A stretch of DNA of 64,000 nucleotides from JANQIV01 sp050117315 (GTDB lineage Bacteria > Bacteroidota > Ignavibacteria > Ignavibacteriales > Melioribacteraceae), in contig JASFMY010000019.1 in NCBI GenBank assembly GCA_050117315.1, positions 3,967 through 67,966 of the forward strand, written 5' to 3'. The notes beneath the pieces were generated by a model. The model saw only the letters and a list, made by a program, of their open reading frames with translations. It searched no databases and was not told the origin of the DNA. A program made the translations under genes and the position numbers. Below are positions 53,361 to 62,472 of the stretch, in pieces. Within the stretch, counting starts at the first letter, position 1; each line of letters opens with the position of its first letter.

Positions 53361-54101
53361 ATGAAAATGAAAAAATATTTCGGGAATTTTATATTAGTGC
53401 TAGTAGCTGTAAGCTTTGTTACATTAAACGGACAGGAAATACGCGGCGGTTCGTGGCGTGTAACCCTTAATGACCCTGGCTTTACATTGAATAGCGGTAA
53501 CGGTGATAGGATTATGCAAAAAGAAATTAAGTTCTCTCCTCCTCTTGAATCTAAGCCGAATGTTATTGTATCGGTATCTTTTGTTGATGCAGAGAAAGAT
53601 CAGAATATCCGTTATGATGTAAAAGCTATGGGAGCCTCGAGAGATGGTTTTACCATTAGAATTAAAACCTGGGATAACACAAAAATTTTTGGTATTGGAG
53701 GCAGTTGGTTCGCGGTAGCGGAAAAACTAAAAATTGAAGAGGAAAAAATTGAAGTTGGTCAAACAATCAGACTTAATAATATTTTCTTCGAATTTAATAA
53801 ATCCGAGTTGTTACCCGACTCATTTGAAGAGCTTGACAGGGTTTACACTTTTCTTAATGACAACCCAACCGTTGAAATTGAACTTGGAGGGCATACAGAT
53901 AATGTTGGTTCGGATGAATACAATAAGAGTCTTTCACAAAAAAGAGCTGAGTCCGTTAAAAATTATCTTGTAGGGAAAGGAATTGATGCTGCAAAATTAG
54001 TTGCGAAGGGTTACGGTGAAACAAAACCGATTGAAACAAATGATGAAGATTGGGGACGTGAGAAAAACAGACGCGTAGAATTTACAATTTTGAGAAAATA
54101 A
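53361..54101 (+). CDS. H-type lectin fused to OmpA-like peptidoglycan-binding domain
   Basis: 246 residues. A signal peptide ends at TLNGQ (about residue 25). Residues about 30-120 form an H-type lectin-like domain: GSWRVTL, IKFSPPLESKPNVIVSVSFVDA, IRYDVKAMGASRDGFTIRIKTWDNTKI (ends given). The OmpA C-terminal domain at about 138-246 has IFFEFNKSELLPDSFEEL, GGHTDNVGSDEYNKSLSQKRAESV and KGYGETKP, with the peptidoglycan-binding Asp/Arg pair in HTDN and NRRVEF. It would tether a sugar-binding module to the cell wall. An ATG at 53367, seven bases after GGAG, is an equally good start. Single plus-strand gene. Confidence 0.85.
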   Translation: MKMKKYFGNFILVLVAVSFVTLNGQEIRGGSWRVTLNDPGFTLNSGNGDRIMQKEIKFSPPLESKPNVIVSVSFVDAEKDQNIRYDVKAMGASRDGFTIRIKTWDNTKIFGIGGSWFAVAEKLKIEEEKIEVGQTIRLNNIFFEFNKSELLPDSFEELDRVYTFLNDNPTVEIELGGHTDNVGSDEYNKSLSQKRAESVKNYLVGKGIDAAKLVAKGYGETKPIETNDEDWGREKNRRVEFTILRK

Positions 54102-54106
54102 TTCTT

Positions 54107-54589
54107 GCTAAAAGTAATAAAGTTATATTTCAAAGGAAGATAAAAGCCAAGTATTCGGTTAGAAAAATCGTACCTTTTACAGAATTCCCTCGCAAGGTTT
54201 GCATTAATTGGATATACTATAAAGAAAATTATGCTGTTCAAAAATTCACCATTAAATATGAACTTGTAAAAGCGCGGTAACTTCATTATTCCAAGTAGTA
54301 CTGAAAAATAAAGAGATGATAAAATCAGTAATGCGACAAGGAAAAGGTACATGACTATTTTTATAACAAAAATTAACTGCCACGAAAAATTTTTCAATCT
54401 AACAGCAAAAATAAATTCTTCGAATATTCCTAAAGGAAGACCAACTACAAAACCACCGGGTAAAACATATTTTAAATGATCGAATTTACCTTTACCGATT
54501 AGGAAAAGTACTGCTAAACCAATTGAGCATACTAATGAGATAAAAAGTATCCTCTTTATTTTATTTATTTCAAAATAGGTTAATAACAT
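54107..54589 (-). pseudogene. Truncated membrane domain of an adenylate/guanylate cyclase
   Basis: The frame starting at 54589 runs into the OmpA gene antisense to 54011, but only the first ~160 codons look like protein. They form four to five membrane helices with GLPLGIFEEFIFAVRLKNFSW, the pattern before bacterial membrane class III cyclase domains. The cyclase domain is absent; the remaining sequence is merely the complement of the OmpA 3' end. I read it as a 3'-deleted relative of the cyclase at 41803-42881. It starts 6 bp from the barrel-protein stop. Confidence 0.6.
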
Positions 54590-54595
54590 TTTGTC

Positions 54596-55786
54596 TTAAA
54601 AATATACTCTTACTCTTGCAAAACCGCCCTCCCCAAATTCACCGAACTCTGTTTGTTTTTTTCCGAAAGGTATATAACCGACCAACGTTAAATCTGTATT
54701 GTTTGTTAAATTAATCTCTATCCAAGGATATATCATTCCGCTTTTATCGTTAATATTAAAAAGCACATAATTTGCCCAGGAAATTAACTCGGTTACAGGA
54801 TATTTGTTTCCGGCAAAGAGATAATCTTTTCCCAAGTTTATACCGGAAGGATTAAGCAAACTCATCCAATCTTCAAATGAATATTTGTTTTCATTTGTTT
54901 TACCTAATCCATTCATGTAATACTCCGCAATTAAGTATAGTTCACTCTCAAAAGTGTAATCGACACCAACTAAATACTGCCCGAAATCTTTTGATGATTC
55001 CATAAGATTATAAGCGCCTTCAAACCAAACTCCAACGCCAAACAATTGACCGGATATGTTACTTCCTATAAGTTTTCTTTTTTCGGTTTGGTCGCTGAAT
55101 GTATAATAGTCTGTCGTGGTTTCTTCTTTTTCAACGTACATGGCGGCAACATCAAATCCGCTAAAGTGGTCTTTAATTTTAACGGCTTTTGTAGACGCCT
55201 GCCAATCTTCCCCGACAGTATAAACAAGTTGAACTATTCCGTTTAGACTAAAAGGCACTTCCACTTTAATCGCATTAACCCCGGTCTTCTCGTAAGTGGG
55301 ATCAAGAAAGTCTTTATCGTTAAAAATGTCGGTCGGATCCCACGTATAGCCTGAGCCCCAGGGTAATTGTTGTTTCCCTATTCTTATGTTAACATGGCTC
55401 AAATAAAATGTTAAGTAGGCATTATCAAGAAAGTTTTCGTCTTTTTGTTCTTCCTCAAAAAGTGTTTTAAGCGTATCAATACCTAAACCAATGTTCGATG
55501 AATATTTTTCTATTACACTGTTTGGGATAAAATCGGATGCATTGAAATCTGTTTTACCGTGATAGGTTTTGTAGATGTAATTACCATTGAACGTAATGTT
55601 GTCATCTATATCACTTGATAGATTTATTCTAAGCTTATTGTAATCCTGCAGAGTCAATTTATTGTTGATCATCTGCGGATATAATTGATTCTCAAAGTAG
55701 CCGCTAAACTTTAATTCTTGTGAATTGATTGATACAGTAAACACAATCATCAAAATGAATGACACAATTAAATATTTATGAATCAT
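54596..55786 (-). CDS. Outer-membrane beta-barrel of the MMPL/LolA-like cluster
   Basis: About 396 residues from the ATG at 55786, preceded by GGAG at a good distance; a frame reaching 55798 is less likely. A signal peptide (MIHKYLIVSFILMIVFTVSINSQ) precedes a protein of alternating strands with RIGKQQLPWGSGYTWDPTDIF, the phrase typical of DUF1302-like and related porin-type barrels, and a final FARVRVYF. It is the last gene of a three-gene set with a LolA-like protein and an MMPL exporter, suggesting it forms the outer-membrane end of a lipid-moving pathway. Confidence 0.75.
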   Translation of the reverse strand: MIHKYLIVSFILMIVFTVSINSQELKFSGYFENQLYPQMINNKLTLQDYNKLRINLSSDIDDNITFNGNYIYKTYHGKTDFNASDFIPNSVIEKYSSNIGLGIDTLKTLFEEEQKDENFLDNAYLTFYLSHVNIRIGKQQLPWGSGYTWDPTDIFNDKDFLDPTYEKTGVNAIKVEVPFSLNGIVQLVYTVGEDWQASTKAVKIKDHFSGFDVAAMYVEKEETTTDYYTFSDQTEKRKLIGSNISGQLFGVGVWFEGAYNLMESSKDFGQYLVGVDYTFESELYLIAEYYMNGLGKTNENKYSFEDWMSLLNPSGINLGKDYLFAGNKYPVTELISWANYVLFNINDKSGMIYPWIEINLTNNTDLTLVGYIPFGKKQTEFGEFGEGGFARVRVYF

Positions 55787-55819
55787 CTTAAACTCCATAT
55801 ACAGATTTTATTTCTTCAT

Positions 55820-56569
55820 TTATCGTCTCTTAAGATATGTTGTAGAAAATATATTATCCTTCAGATCTAAATCGAATACCATATTTTCTGTCTCCAATAT
55901 GGTTTTCCCGCCTTCTTTTATATTAGTCATTACCATTTTATATGAATACCAATGATTCTTCTCATACCGTATATCATAATTGATTAACCGTTTTAGCAAT
56001 TGCCCGTCTTCATAATAATCGATTCTATTTGTATAGAATCTTTCTTTATCAGCCCATAAAATTATTTTCGAATAATGAGGACCGGTCTCGGTCGGAATCA
56101 TTTCAAATTTATAACTTGGTCTTTCATTAACGGTTTCTTCTCCCAGGAGTTTATATGTATAATCTTTTTCATAGTCTATTGAACTTAAGTCCTCGTATGA
56201 AAAATCACTGCCTTGCACCTTTTGTCTTTTTGCGTGGCTTGCAAGATGACGAACGCGGTCGGTTTTGGGTGTATAAAACCAAATGTCATCTCCGTCATTC
56301 AGTATTAAAATTTTATCTCCGTCAACACGGCTCGGTGCGGTATAAATCATAAATTGTTTCCGATTTTCATCTTTAGTATATGATTCCATTTTTAGTATTC
56401 GTTCTTTCCCGCCGGAAGTAGTTATTATCTGCTTCACTATTCCTTTGCTGGATACCACTCTTTCCGTATCATCAACTTTTTTAACTATTTCTTTTGGTGT
56501 TAACTCTTGTGAATAAATTGTAGACACCAAAAGTGTAATAAAAACCATTAGTTTTATGTGCAATTTCAT
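55820..56569 (-). CDS. LolA-like outer-membrane lipoprotein-sorting protein
   Basis: 249 residues, signal peptide (MKLHIKLMVFITLLVSTIYS). Residues about 60-150 hold the family signature: MIYTAPSRVDGDKILILNDGDDIWFYTPKTDRVRHLASHAKR, continued by GSDFSYEDLSS (ends given). This subgroup is regularly linked with MMPL transporters and folds like LolA, a half-barrel that shields lipid chains. Probable periplasmic shuttle between the MMPL pump and the outer-membrane barrel. It is 25 bp from the MMPL stop. Confidence 0.85.
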   Translation of the reverse strand: MKLHIKLMVFITLLVSTIYSQELTPKEIVKKVDDTERVVSSKGIVKQIITTSGGKERILKMESYTKDENRKQFMIYTAPSRVDGDKILILNDGDDIWFYTPKTDRVRHLASHAKRQKVQGSDFSYEDLSSIDYEKDYTYKLLGEETVNERPSYKFEMIPTETGPHYSKIILWADKERFYTNRIDYYEDGQLLKRLINYDIRYEKNHWYSYKMVMTNIKEGGKTILETENMVFDLDLKDNIFSTTYLKRR

Positions 56570-56594
56570 TTTATTCTCCTTTTATATATTTGAT

Positions 56595-59288
56595 TTATTT
56601 TTTATGATTTTCGATAAGCCCGATAAGGGCAGGAAGAATGAGTAATGAAGTAAGTAAACAACTGCTGACGCCTATAAATAATGCAGAGCCCATACTTCCT
56701 AATCCTCTGTAAGTTGCAAATATTAGTGATCCGAACGCCAGCATAGTTGTTAGCGAAGTAAGAAGAACGGCTTTGCCGGTACTTTTGTATACAGTATTTA
56801 TACTGCCAAAACCTTCTATATCATATCTATGAAGAAAGTGTACGCCATAATCAATTCCAATGCCGAGAATAAGAGGGATACCGATTACATTTAAGAGTGT
56901 TAACTTCTGTCCTATTAAATGCATAAAACCCACCATCCAAATCACGCCTACAATTAGCGGGACCATTGCCATTAAAGTGAGACGTAAATTTTTATAATCG
57001 AAAAGGAGCAGAAAGAAAACAACAACCAAGGTGAGGCCTGCAGCCAACCGTCCATCCTTACCTATAATTTCTATAAGCACGTAAAAGATTGAAGGCATCC
57101 CCGTCATTCTACTATCAATCTCGTTCATCCTTTTTGTAAATAGCTTTAGAAATTGAAGATCCGACCAGACTCCTTTTTTAGGGTATACGCTTACTAAGTA
57201 TTTTGAGCTGTTTTTACTTGCAAATCGATTGTAGATATTTGACGGCAAGTCGGTAACTTTAATTGGATTTAATGTTGTCATTTGTAATGCTTTCCGCCGA
57301 AAGTAAGGTTCGTAATCTCTTAGGAAAATATTTAATCCTTTTCTTGCATTCTGTTCATCTTCTTTTAGTTTTTGAACAAGCTTTTGAACCAATGTTTTAT
57401 TATTCGGATCCTCCAAGTCCCCGATAAGCTGTTTACATTTTTCATCAACTTTATCTTGGCCTCCGAGATAAGCAAGCTGTGATAACTCAATTACGTTATC
57501 TTCAAGTCTATAAAGCTGCTCATATACATTATCCAAATCACCTTCATTTATTTCTTTTACTTTTGTGTTGTTCGTTAGATAATTCTTTATCTCTTTTATA
57601 AAAGGGATTCGTTTTTTTACTTCTTCTGCCGACGGTACATATTCGGATATACTTGTTACCATACCGACTATTTTGAGGTCCTTAGCTTCATCAGTTATCC
57701 GTCTCGACTCTTCAACAGTTGATGTTGTTACTAACGAAAAATCAGGAGTTATATTAAACTCATCCTCCATTTGGTGCTGAAGTTCTACTGATGTTAAGCC
57801 TTCCGGTTCCATATTCAGATAGTTGTAATCGAACTTAATTTGCAAAGCCTCGTAAAGAAGAAATGCTGTAATAATTATACCGGCTATAAGTGAAATGCGG
57901 TAATGTTTTGATACCGAAGAAGCAATATTTCCTAAAAAATGAAACTCGGTGGACTTGGATGTGTACTTTTCTTTATTGAATTTAATCAACAGTCTATCGC
58001 GTAAAGATAAAATAGCAGGCAGAACTACGATTGAAGACAACATACAAAATATAACACCGCTGCCCGCTACTATTCCCAGTTCCTTTACTCCGGCAGTACT
58101 CGAAACAGTTAAGGTAAAAAATGCAAGGGAAGTTGTAATTCCTCCGGTTATAATTCCCTTTCCCGATTTTAATAGTGTTACTTCCAACGACTCCTTATTA
58201 CTAAGATCACCGGCCCGGCTTTCCGTATAAACAGTTATAATGTGTATAGAGAAATCAATGCCGAGTCCCAATAGAATAACAACAAACATTGAGGTCATCA
58301 TATTAAGACTGCCAACGGTTAATGCTGCGAAGGCGCCTGCCCAAACCACCCCGATTATTAATGCAATACCGGCTAAGAGAGGGGCAACCGACATTCTAAA
58401 AGAAACTATAAACAGAATAATTATTAAAACAAATGCAATAATGGACGTCCAGTAGGCGTCTTCCTGTGTAGCAATTGTTTCATCGCGGATTATTGCGGTT
58501 GTACCGGTAGTGCCGGCAAAAAGAGTAGGATAGTTTTGAACGGCCTCATCAATTAATTCGTTAACTTTGTTTTCGGCATCAACGACTTTATCAACTTCAT
58601 TAATGGAAAAAGTGGGCTGTGCCATAATGAAAATCATATCCTTATCTTGTGATATCATATACTCATCACCTATTAAAAATCTATCCACGGCTTTTTGAGC
58701 TGTTTTAATATTTACCGAACCCGGGTCCTCAACATATTTATTAATTGTACTCAGCCAATATTGTATACCGTCCAAAAAACTAATTGCTCTGTTTTCTTTT
58801 TCTTTATTCGATATGCTTTTATCATCCGAGATGTAAATTTTTTCGAAATTATCATTTATATGTTCCAGCATAGGGAGAAGACTGAGGTCACTAAAAATCT
58901 CTTTACTGTTTTTAAGATTTTTAGCCTTCTCCAGCATAAAACCATAACGTTCATAAAATTCCTTTTCAAGTTTATAATCCACTCTTTTTATATACTGATC
59001 CATTAATTTGAGTTTTGGAACTAACTCATCAGCAAAACTTTTTAATTCTTCTTCATCGCCGGTTGCTGCAACAACAATCATAGCTGCGGTGCTAAAGTTA
59101 TCAACCACCCTATCAAATTCTTGAACCATCGGATGTTCTTCCGGCATAAGGTTTTTGAAATGCATCTTCATTTTTAATTGATCCATAAAGAAAGCTGCAG
59201 CTAAAGTAATTACGAGAGCAATCGCAACCATTAATACCGGATGTTTATCGGCAGCGCTTGCTATACTTTTGAGAATCTTACTTTTCAT
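56595..59288 (-). CDS. MMPL/RND-family lipid exporter
   Basis: 897 residues, two halves each with one helix, a periplasmic domain and five helices. Helix-4-type motifs GLGIDFSIHIITVYTE and GIGIDYGVHFLHRYD carry the Asp residues of the proton relay in both halves. The form is that of hopanoid- or mycobacterial-lipid transporters (HpnN/MmpL), not drug pumps. It is the first structural gene of the set and follows its TetR regulator by 55 bp, with an operator in the gap. Confidence 0.9.
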   Translation of the reverse strand: MKSKILKSIASAADKHPVLMVAIALVITLAAAFFMDQLKMKMHFKNLMPEEHPMVQEFDRVVDNFSTAAMIVVAATGDEEELKSFADELVPKLKLMDQYIKRVDYKLEKEFYERYGFMLEKAKNLKNSKEIFSDLSLLPMLEHINDNFEKIYISDDKSISNKEKENRAISFLDGIQYWLSTINKYVEDPGSVNIKTAQKAVDRFLIGDEYMISQDKDMIFIMAQPTFSINEVDKVVDAENKVNELIDEAVQNYPTLFAGTTGTTAIIRDETIATQEDAYWTSIIAFVLIIILFIVSFRMSVAPLLAGIALIIGVVWAGAFAALTVGSLNMMTSMFVVILLGLGIDFSIHIITVYTESRAGDLSNKESLEVTLLKSGKGIITGGITTSLAFFTLTVSSTAGVKELGIVAGSGVIFCMLSSIVVLPAILSLRDRLLIKFNKEKYTSKSTEFHFLGNIASSVSKHYRISLIAGIIITAFLLYEALQIKFDYNYLNMEPEGLTSVELQHQMEDEFNITPDFSLVTTSTVEESRRITDEAKDLKIVGMVTSISEYVPSAEEVKKRIPFIKEIKNYLTNNTKVKEINEGDLDNVYEQLYRLEDNVIELSQLAYLGGQDKVDEKCKQLIGDLEDPNNKTLVQKLVQKLKEDEQNARKGLNIFLRDYEPYFRRKALQMTTLNPIKVTDLPSNIYNRFASKNSSKYLVSVYPKKGVWSDLQFLKLFTKRMNEIDSRMTGMPSIFYVLIEIIGKDGRLAAGLTLVVVFFLLLFDYKNLRLTLMAMVPLIVGVIWMVGFMHLIGQKLTLLNVIGIPLILGIGIDYGVHFLHRYDIEGFGSINTVYKSTGKAVLLTSLTTMLAFGSLIFATYRGLGSMGSALFIGVSSCLLTSLLILPALIGLIENHKK

Positions 59289-59311
59289 TTTTCTATCTCC
59301 GTCAAATGGAA

Positions 59312-59326
59312 CCGGCTGGTCGGTCG
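59312..59326. promoter_or_regulatory. TetR operator copy before the MMPL gene
   Basis: CCGGCTGGTCGGTCG matches the upstream site at 59997-60011 (CCGACCAGTCGGTCA) at 11 of 15 bases, all differences being transitions. It lies between the TetR stop and the MMPL start. Confidence 0.6.
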
Positions 59327-59343
59327 TTTTTTGGATAAAAAAA

Positions 59344-59943
59344 TTATGCCTTTAGTTCATTTAGAATAATGTTTTCGATTTTCACAATCATTTTACTTAC
59401 AGAAAAACCCTTATTATAAATCCATTGTAATAATAGTCCGTCAAAAACAGATATCATAATTGTAGCAGAATAATCAGCATTAACTTTTTTGAATGTTTTA
59501 TCTTTTATTCCTTCTTGGATAATTGATTTGATAATTTTTTTAGAATCCTTATAAAACTTTTTTAGCTCGGCATTCAAGTTCTCTTTGTCTACTCTAATAC
59601 CCTCGGCCCAAAAGTGAAAAGTTATCTCGGTTAAATAACTTTCCGCCTCCATCATTGAACCAATATCTTTAATTATTCTTTTAAGTTTTTTTTCAGGATC
59701 AATGTCACTTTTTGCCACTTGTTTAAGAAGATCAATATATTTAGCCATAGAAAATTCAAAAGCAGTTTCGAATATTTCTTCTTTACTTGAGAAATATTCG
59801 TAAACAGTACCTTTGCCAACTCCGGCGGTGTTTGCTATATCAATTATTTTAGTGTTTCTTACTCCGTTCTTGGCGAATACTTTAATGGCTGCGTTAAGTA
59901 TTATTTCTTTCTTTTCCGGTTTGTTCACAATTATAGGTGACAT
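59344..59943 (-). CDS. TetR-family regulator of the MMPL cluster
   Basis: 199 residues. The helix-turn-helix spans about 12-57: AAIKVFAKNGVRNTKIIDIANTAGVGKGTVYEYFSSKEEIF (ends given). The C-terminal domain is helical. The gene precedes the MMPL-LolA-barrel set in the same direction, and matching operator-like sites flank it, supporting control of both itself and the exporter. The inducer is unknown. Confidence 0.9.
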   Translation of the reverse strand: MSPIIVNKPEKKEIILNAAIKVFAKNGVRNTKIIDIANTAGVGKGTVYEYFSSKEEIFETAFEFSMAKYIDLLKQVAKSDIDPEKKLKRIIKDIGSMMEAESYLTEITFHFWAEGIRVDKENLNAELKKFYKDSKKIIKSIIQEGIKDKTFKKVNADYSATIMISVFDGLLLQWIYNKGFSVSKMIVKIENIILNELKA

Positions 59944-59996
59944 ACTTAATTTCCTTCATTAATTAACTTTATGTGTGTAAGCAGCTCTCTCTAATG

Positions 59997-60011
59997 CCGA
60001 CCAGTCGGTCA
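59997..60011. promoter_or_regulatory. TetR operator copy before the TetR gene
   Basis: CCGACCAGTCGGTCA contains the palindrome CCGAC-CA-GTCGG, the kind of site bound by TetR dimers. It is 54 bp upstream of the TetR start at 59943. Confidence 0.65.
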
Positions 60012-60073
60012 ATTTTGTTATCAACAACAAAGATAACTTTTTAGAAGCAAGTTTTTTTTACGCAAAAAAATAT

Positions 60074-60886
60074 TTACCAAACTTTATAAAAGAGTATTCT
60101 ATGTGAATTCCTTACGAAAGGAAAAAGGTTCGCAATTTTATAAATAATTTTGGAACTAAAACTCAACTTTTCAATTTCCTTGTTTGAGGTAAGATAAATT
60201 ATATCTTGAAATTGTATCGCCGGATCATACTTTGAAAGTTCATTGGGATCATCTATTCCCCACTTTATATTTGCTCCTGTCTGATTTAATGAAGGTTGCT
60301 TTGATACTTTTTTTGCCGTAAAAGTATTAAACGCATCAAAAATTAGAATAAACTTACTGAACCTTTTACGTAATGAAACAAGCAGTCTAACAATTTCTTT
60401 TTCATTTAGATACATAAAAAGGCCTTCTGCAACAACAATATATTGTTTGTCTACAATTGGAATTTTGTTTACCCAATTTATATCGGTAACTGAAGATGAT
60501 ATTAAATGATATTTATCAGTCTCACTAAAAAATTGTTTGCGGATTTCAATTACTTCTTCAAAGTCTAAATCATACCAATCAACGTTGGGGTTATTAATCC
60601 TTTTATATCTGCCGTCTAATCCGCAGCCCAAATGCAGGACAATACTATTATCCTTTCTTATAACGTCTTCTACAAAATTATCAATAAGCTTTGCGCGCAA
60701 ACACATCATAGTATTGGTCTTATCGGCGATTTTTAATGAATAAAAATCATAATCAATTTTCTTAATGATCTCAGCAGCATCCTTATCGATGATAATCGGA
60801 TTTTGTTTTTTGCTCTCTTTTGCTTTTCCGAAAAGAGGAATAAGTAATGTTTCTTTTTCCTTTTCTAGTTTTATTTTGTTATCCAT
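60074..60886 (-). CDS. SAM-dependent O-methyltransferase, leucine carboxyl methyltransferase-like
   Basis: About 270 residues from the ATG at 60886 (a TTG two codons earlier is less likely). Motif I is VLHLGCGLDGRYKRI; the acidic end of strand 2 is VDWYDLDFEEVIEIRKQFF; then YIVVAEGLFMYLNEKEIV. This is the LCM/TcmP-type class I methyltransferase group. Conserved LxLKxxxRA-like N-terminal helices are present (MMCLRAKLIDNFV). The substrate is unknown. It is the last gene of the ECF-sigma group. Confidence 0.85.
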   Translation of the reverse strand: MDNKIKLEKEKETLLIPLFGKAKESKKQNPIIIDKDAAEIIKKIDYDFYSLKIADKTNTMMCLRAKLIDNFVEDVIRKDNSIVLHLGCGLDGRYKRINNPNVDWYDLDFEEVIEIRKQFFSETDKYHLISSSVTDINWVNKIPIVDKQYIVVAEGLFMYLNEKEIVRLLVSLRKRFSKFILIFDAFNTFTAKKVSKQPSLNQTGANIKWGIDDPNELSKYDPAIQFQDIIYLTSNKEIEKLSFSSKIIYKIANLFPFVRNSHRILFYKVW

Positions 60887-61075
60887 CTGCAAAAACCTAG
60901 TTATATTATTTTAATAACAGTTATCCAGTCTATTTGAAAAATTGATTAAATCCTAAAATATAAATGCTATTGAAGGTTAATTGCATCCATATCTGTTCAA
61001 GAATTGTGAATTTCCCAGTTGTACTTGTCATATTGTTCAAATATCCCATTTTTCCTAGAGATAACAAAGCGATAA

Positions 61076-61906
61076 TCACCTTATTATCATTGTGTTTGTA
61101 ATACTCCATAATTCATCAGAGATTTTCTCGTCAAGCCAATATGGGATTGGCTTTTTTACTGCTCCTTTTACATAAATCGAACCATTTTTCAAGTTCATAT
61201 TCCCGGGATACATTAGAGATATAACATGTTCAGCGGCTTTGTCAACATTTGCCGAAAGCAAGTTTTTAATGCACCCCATTAATCTATTCGATTCTCTTAC
61301 AAGATTCGATTTAAAAGCACCGGGATCCACAATTAACACTTTTATACTTGTCTCGTTCAGCCTTCTTGAAAGTTCTAAACTAAACAACAAAAGACAAAGT
61401 TTTGTATTAAAAAATGCACTAAACGATTTGTAATTATTCGGAGCCTGTAAATCATTAAAATCGAGCCGAAGTTTTCCAGAAGGTACGGCAATGTTTATAA
61501 TTTTGGCAGATGAACTCTTTTGCAACAAATCCAACAAAGAATTTGTAATTATAAACGGCGCTAAATAATTTGTTTGAAACATTGTTTCAAAACCGTCTTC
61601 CGTAAATGTAGGATTCTTTTTCATAACAGCGGCGTTGTTCAAAAGAATATCGAGATGAGAGTATTTTTCTCGAAAGTTAGTTGAAAATATTTCTATCGAC
61701 TTCATAGAAGCTAAATCGCAAAGCATAATTTCAAGTGATGCTTCCGGCGTCCTCTCCTTAATTTCTAATAACACTTTTTCTCCCTTTTCTTTATCTCTGC
61801 AAAGCATAATTACATTTGCTCCCAATTGAGCTAACTTTTTCGATACCTCGAATCCTAATCCCGAACTCGCGCCTGTAACAAGGCAGTTTTTACCCGATAG
61901 TTCCAT
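61076..61906 (-). CDS. SDR-family protein lacking the catalytic Ser and Tyr
   Basis: 276 residues, Rossmann fold. The cofactor loop TGASSGLG (11-18) and NNAA (90-93) are intact and the layout is that of retinol-dehydrogenase-like SDRs. But the catalytic site is changed: where NVSS is expected there is NIAV (138-141), and the YxxxK motif reads AFFNTK (164-169), with Phe165 for Tyr while Lys169 stays. The codon for residue 165 is TTT in a T run. It may bind NAD(P) without oxidising a normal alcohol, or be a regulator. Neighbours: methyltransferase and the ribbon-helix-helix protein. Confidence 0.82.
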   Translation of the reverse strand: MELSGKNCLVTGASSGLGFEVSKKLAQLGANVIMLCRDKEKGEKVLLEIKERTPEASLEIMLCDLASMKSIEIFSTNFREKYSHLDILLNNAAVMKKNPTFTEDGFETMFQTNYLAPFIITNSLLDLLQKSSSAKIINIAVPSGKLRLDFNDLQAPNNYKSFSAFFNTKLCLLLFSLELSRRLNETSIKVLIVDPGAFKSNLVRESNRLMGCIKNLLSANVDKAAEHVISLMYPGNMNLKNGSIYVKGAVKKPIPYWLDEKISDELWSITNTMIIR

Positions 61907-61986
61907 TATAATTTCTCGTTTTGTTAAAAATTACTTTCGTGAGCAGCATTTTGGTTTGACTACTTATTAGTGAATCATATTTTTTA

Positions 61987-62412
61987 TCACAAACTTTCTA
62001 ATATTAGTTTCATTGCCGTTTCCGGGAAAACCGCTTCCTTAATTTCAATAATTTCTTTGTAATACACTTTTATAGGTTCCAACAATTGTTCTAAATCTTG
62101 CCGGTCTTCTACTTCCCATAAACCGATCCCAACCGTTGGATCATCTTTTAAGCAATATGTAAATTTTATCATTCCCGTATAAAGTTCTCTGGATTTCAGC
62201 TTTTGGCCTAATTCCATCATTTTATCTTTATCTATTCTAACTTTTATCCAGAATAACTTTTTATTCCCAAGCAGATATTTCGAAAGCCCGTTTTCAATAC
62301 ATTCCTTTAGAATCGTATTTTGAGTTTTTCCGGTCTCAGCCTTTATAGTTTTAATTTTCTGCACATCTGTTTCGGAAAGATTTACTGAAATACATTTTGT
62401 TTCGTTACTCAT
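61987..62412 (-). CDS. Ribbon-helix-helix plus dimeric alpha/beta-barrel-like protein
   Basis: About 141 residues from the ATG at 62412 (MSNETKC); a longer frame to 62427 adds five residues. Residues about 5-45 (ISVNLSETDVQKIKTIKAETGKTQNTILKECIENGL, ends given) look like a ribbon-helix-helix DNA-binding or multimerising domain. Residues about 50-140 (WIKVRIDKDKMMELGQKL ... EIIEIKEAVFP) look like a ferredoxin-like alpha/beta domain. Function not known; perhaps a regulator sensing a small molecule. It follows the sigma factor by 46 bp. Confidence 0.65.
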   Translation of the reverse strand: MSNETKCISVNLSETDVQKIKTIKAETGKTQNTILKECIENGLSKYLLGNKKLFWIKVRIDKDKMMELGQKLKSRELYTGMIKFTYCLKDDPTVGIGLWEVEDRQDLEQLLEPIKVYYKEIIEIKEAVFPETAMKLILESL

Positions 62413-62472
62413 TCCTGTTATCTCCATTTTTTGATAATGATTACTACTAACTTAGATACGTCGAATGGAGAT

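Noticed and set aside
54011..54106. 3' part of the minus-strand frame within the OmpA-lectin gene
   Set aside because: It is the complement of the OmpA domain coding sequence; not treated as real protein sequence.
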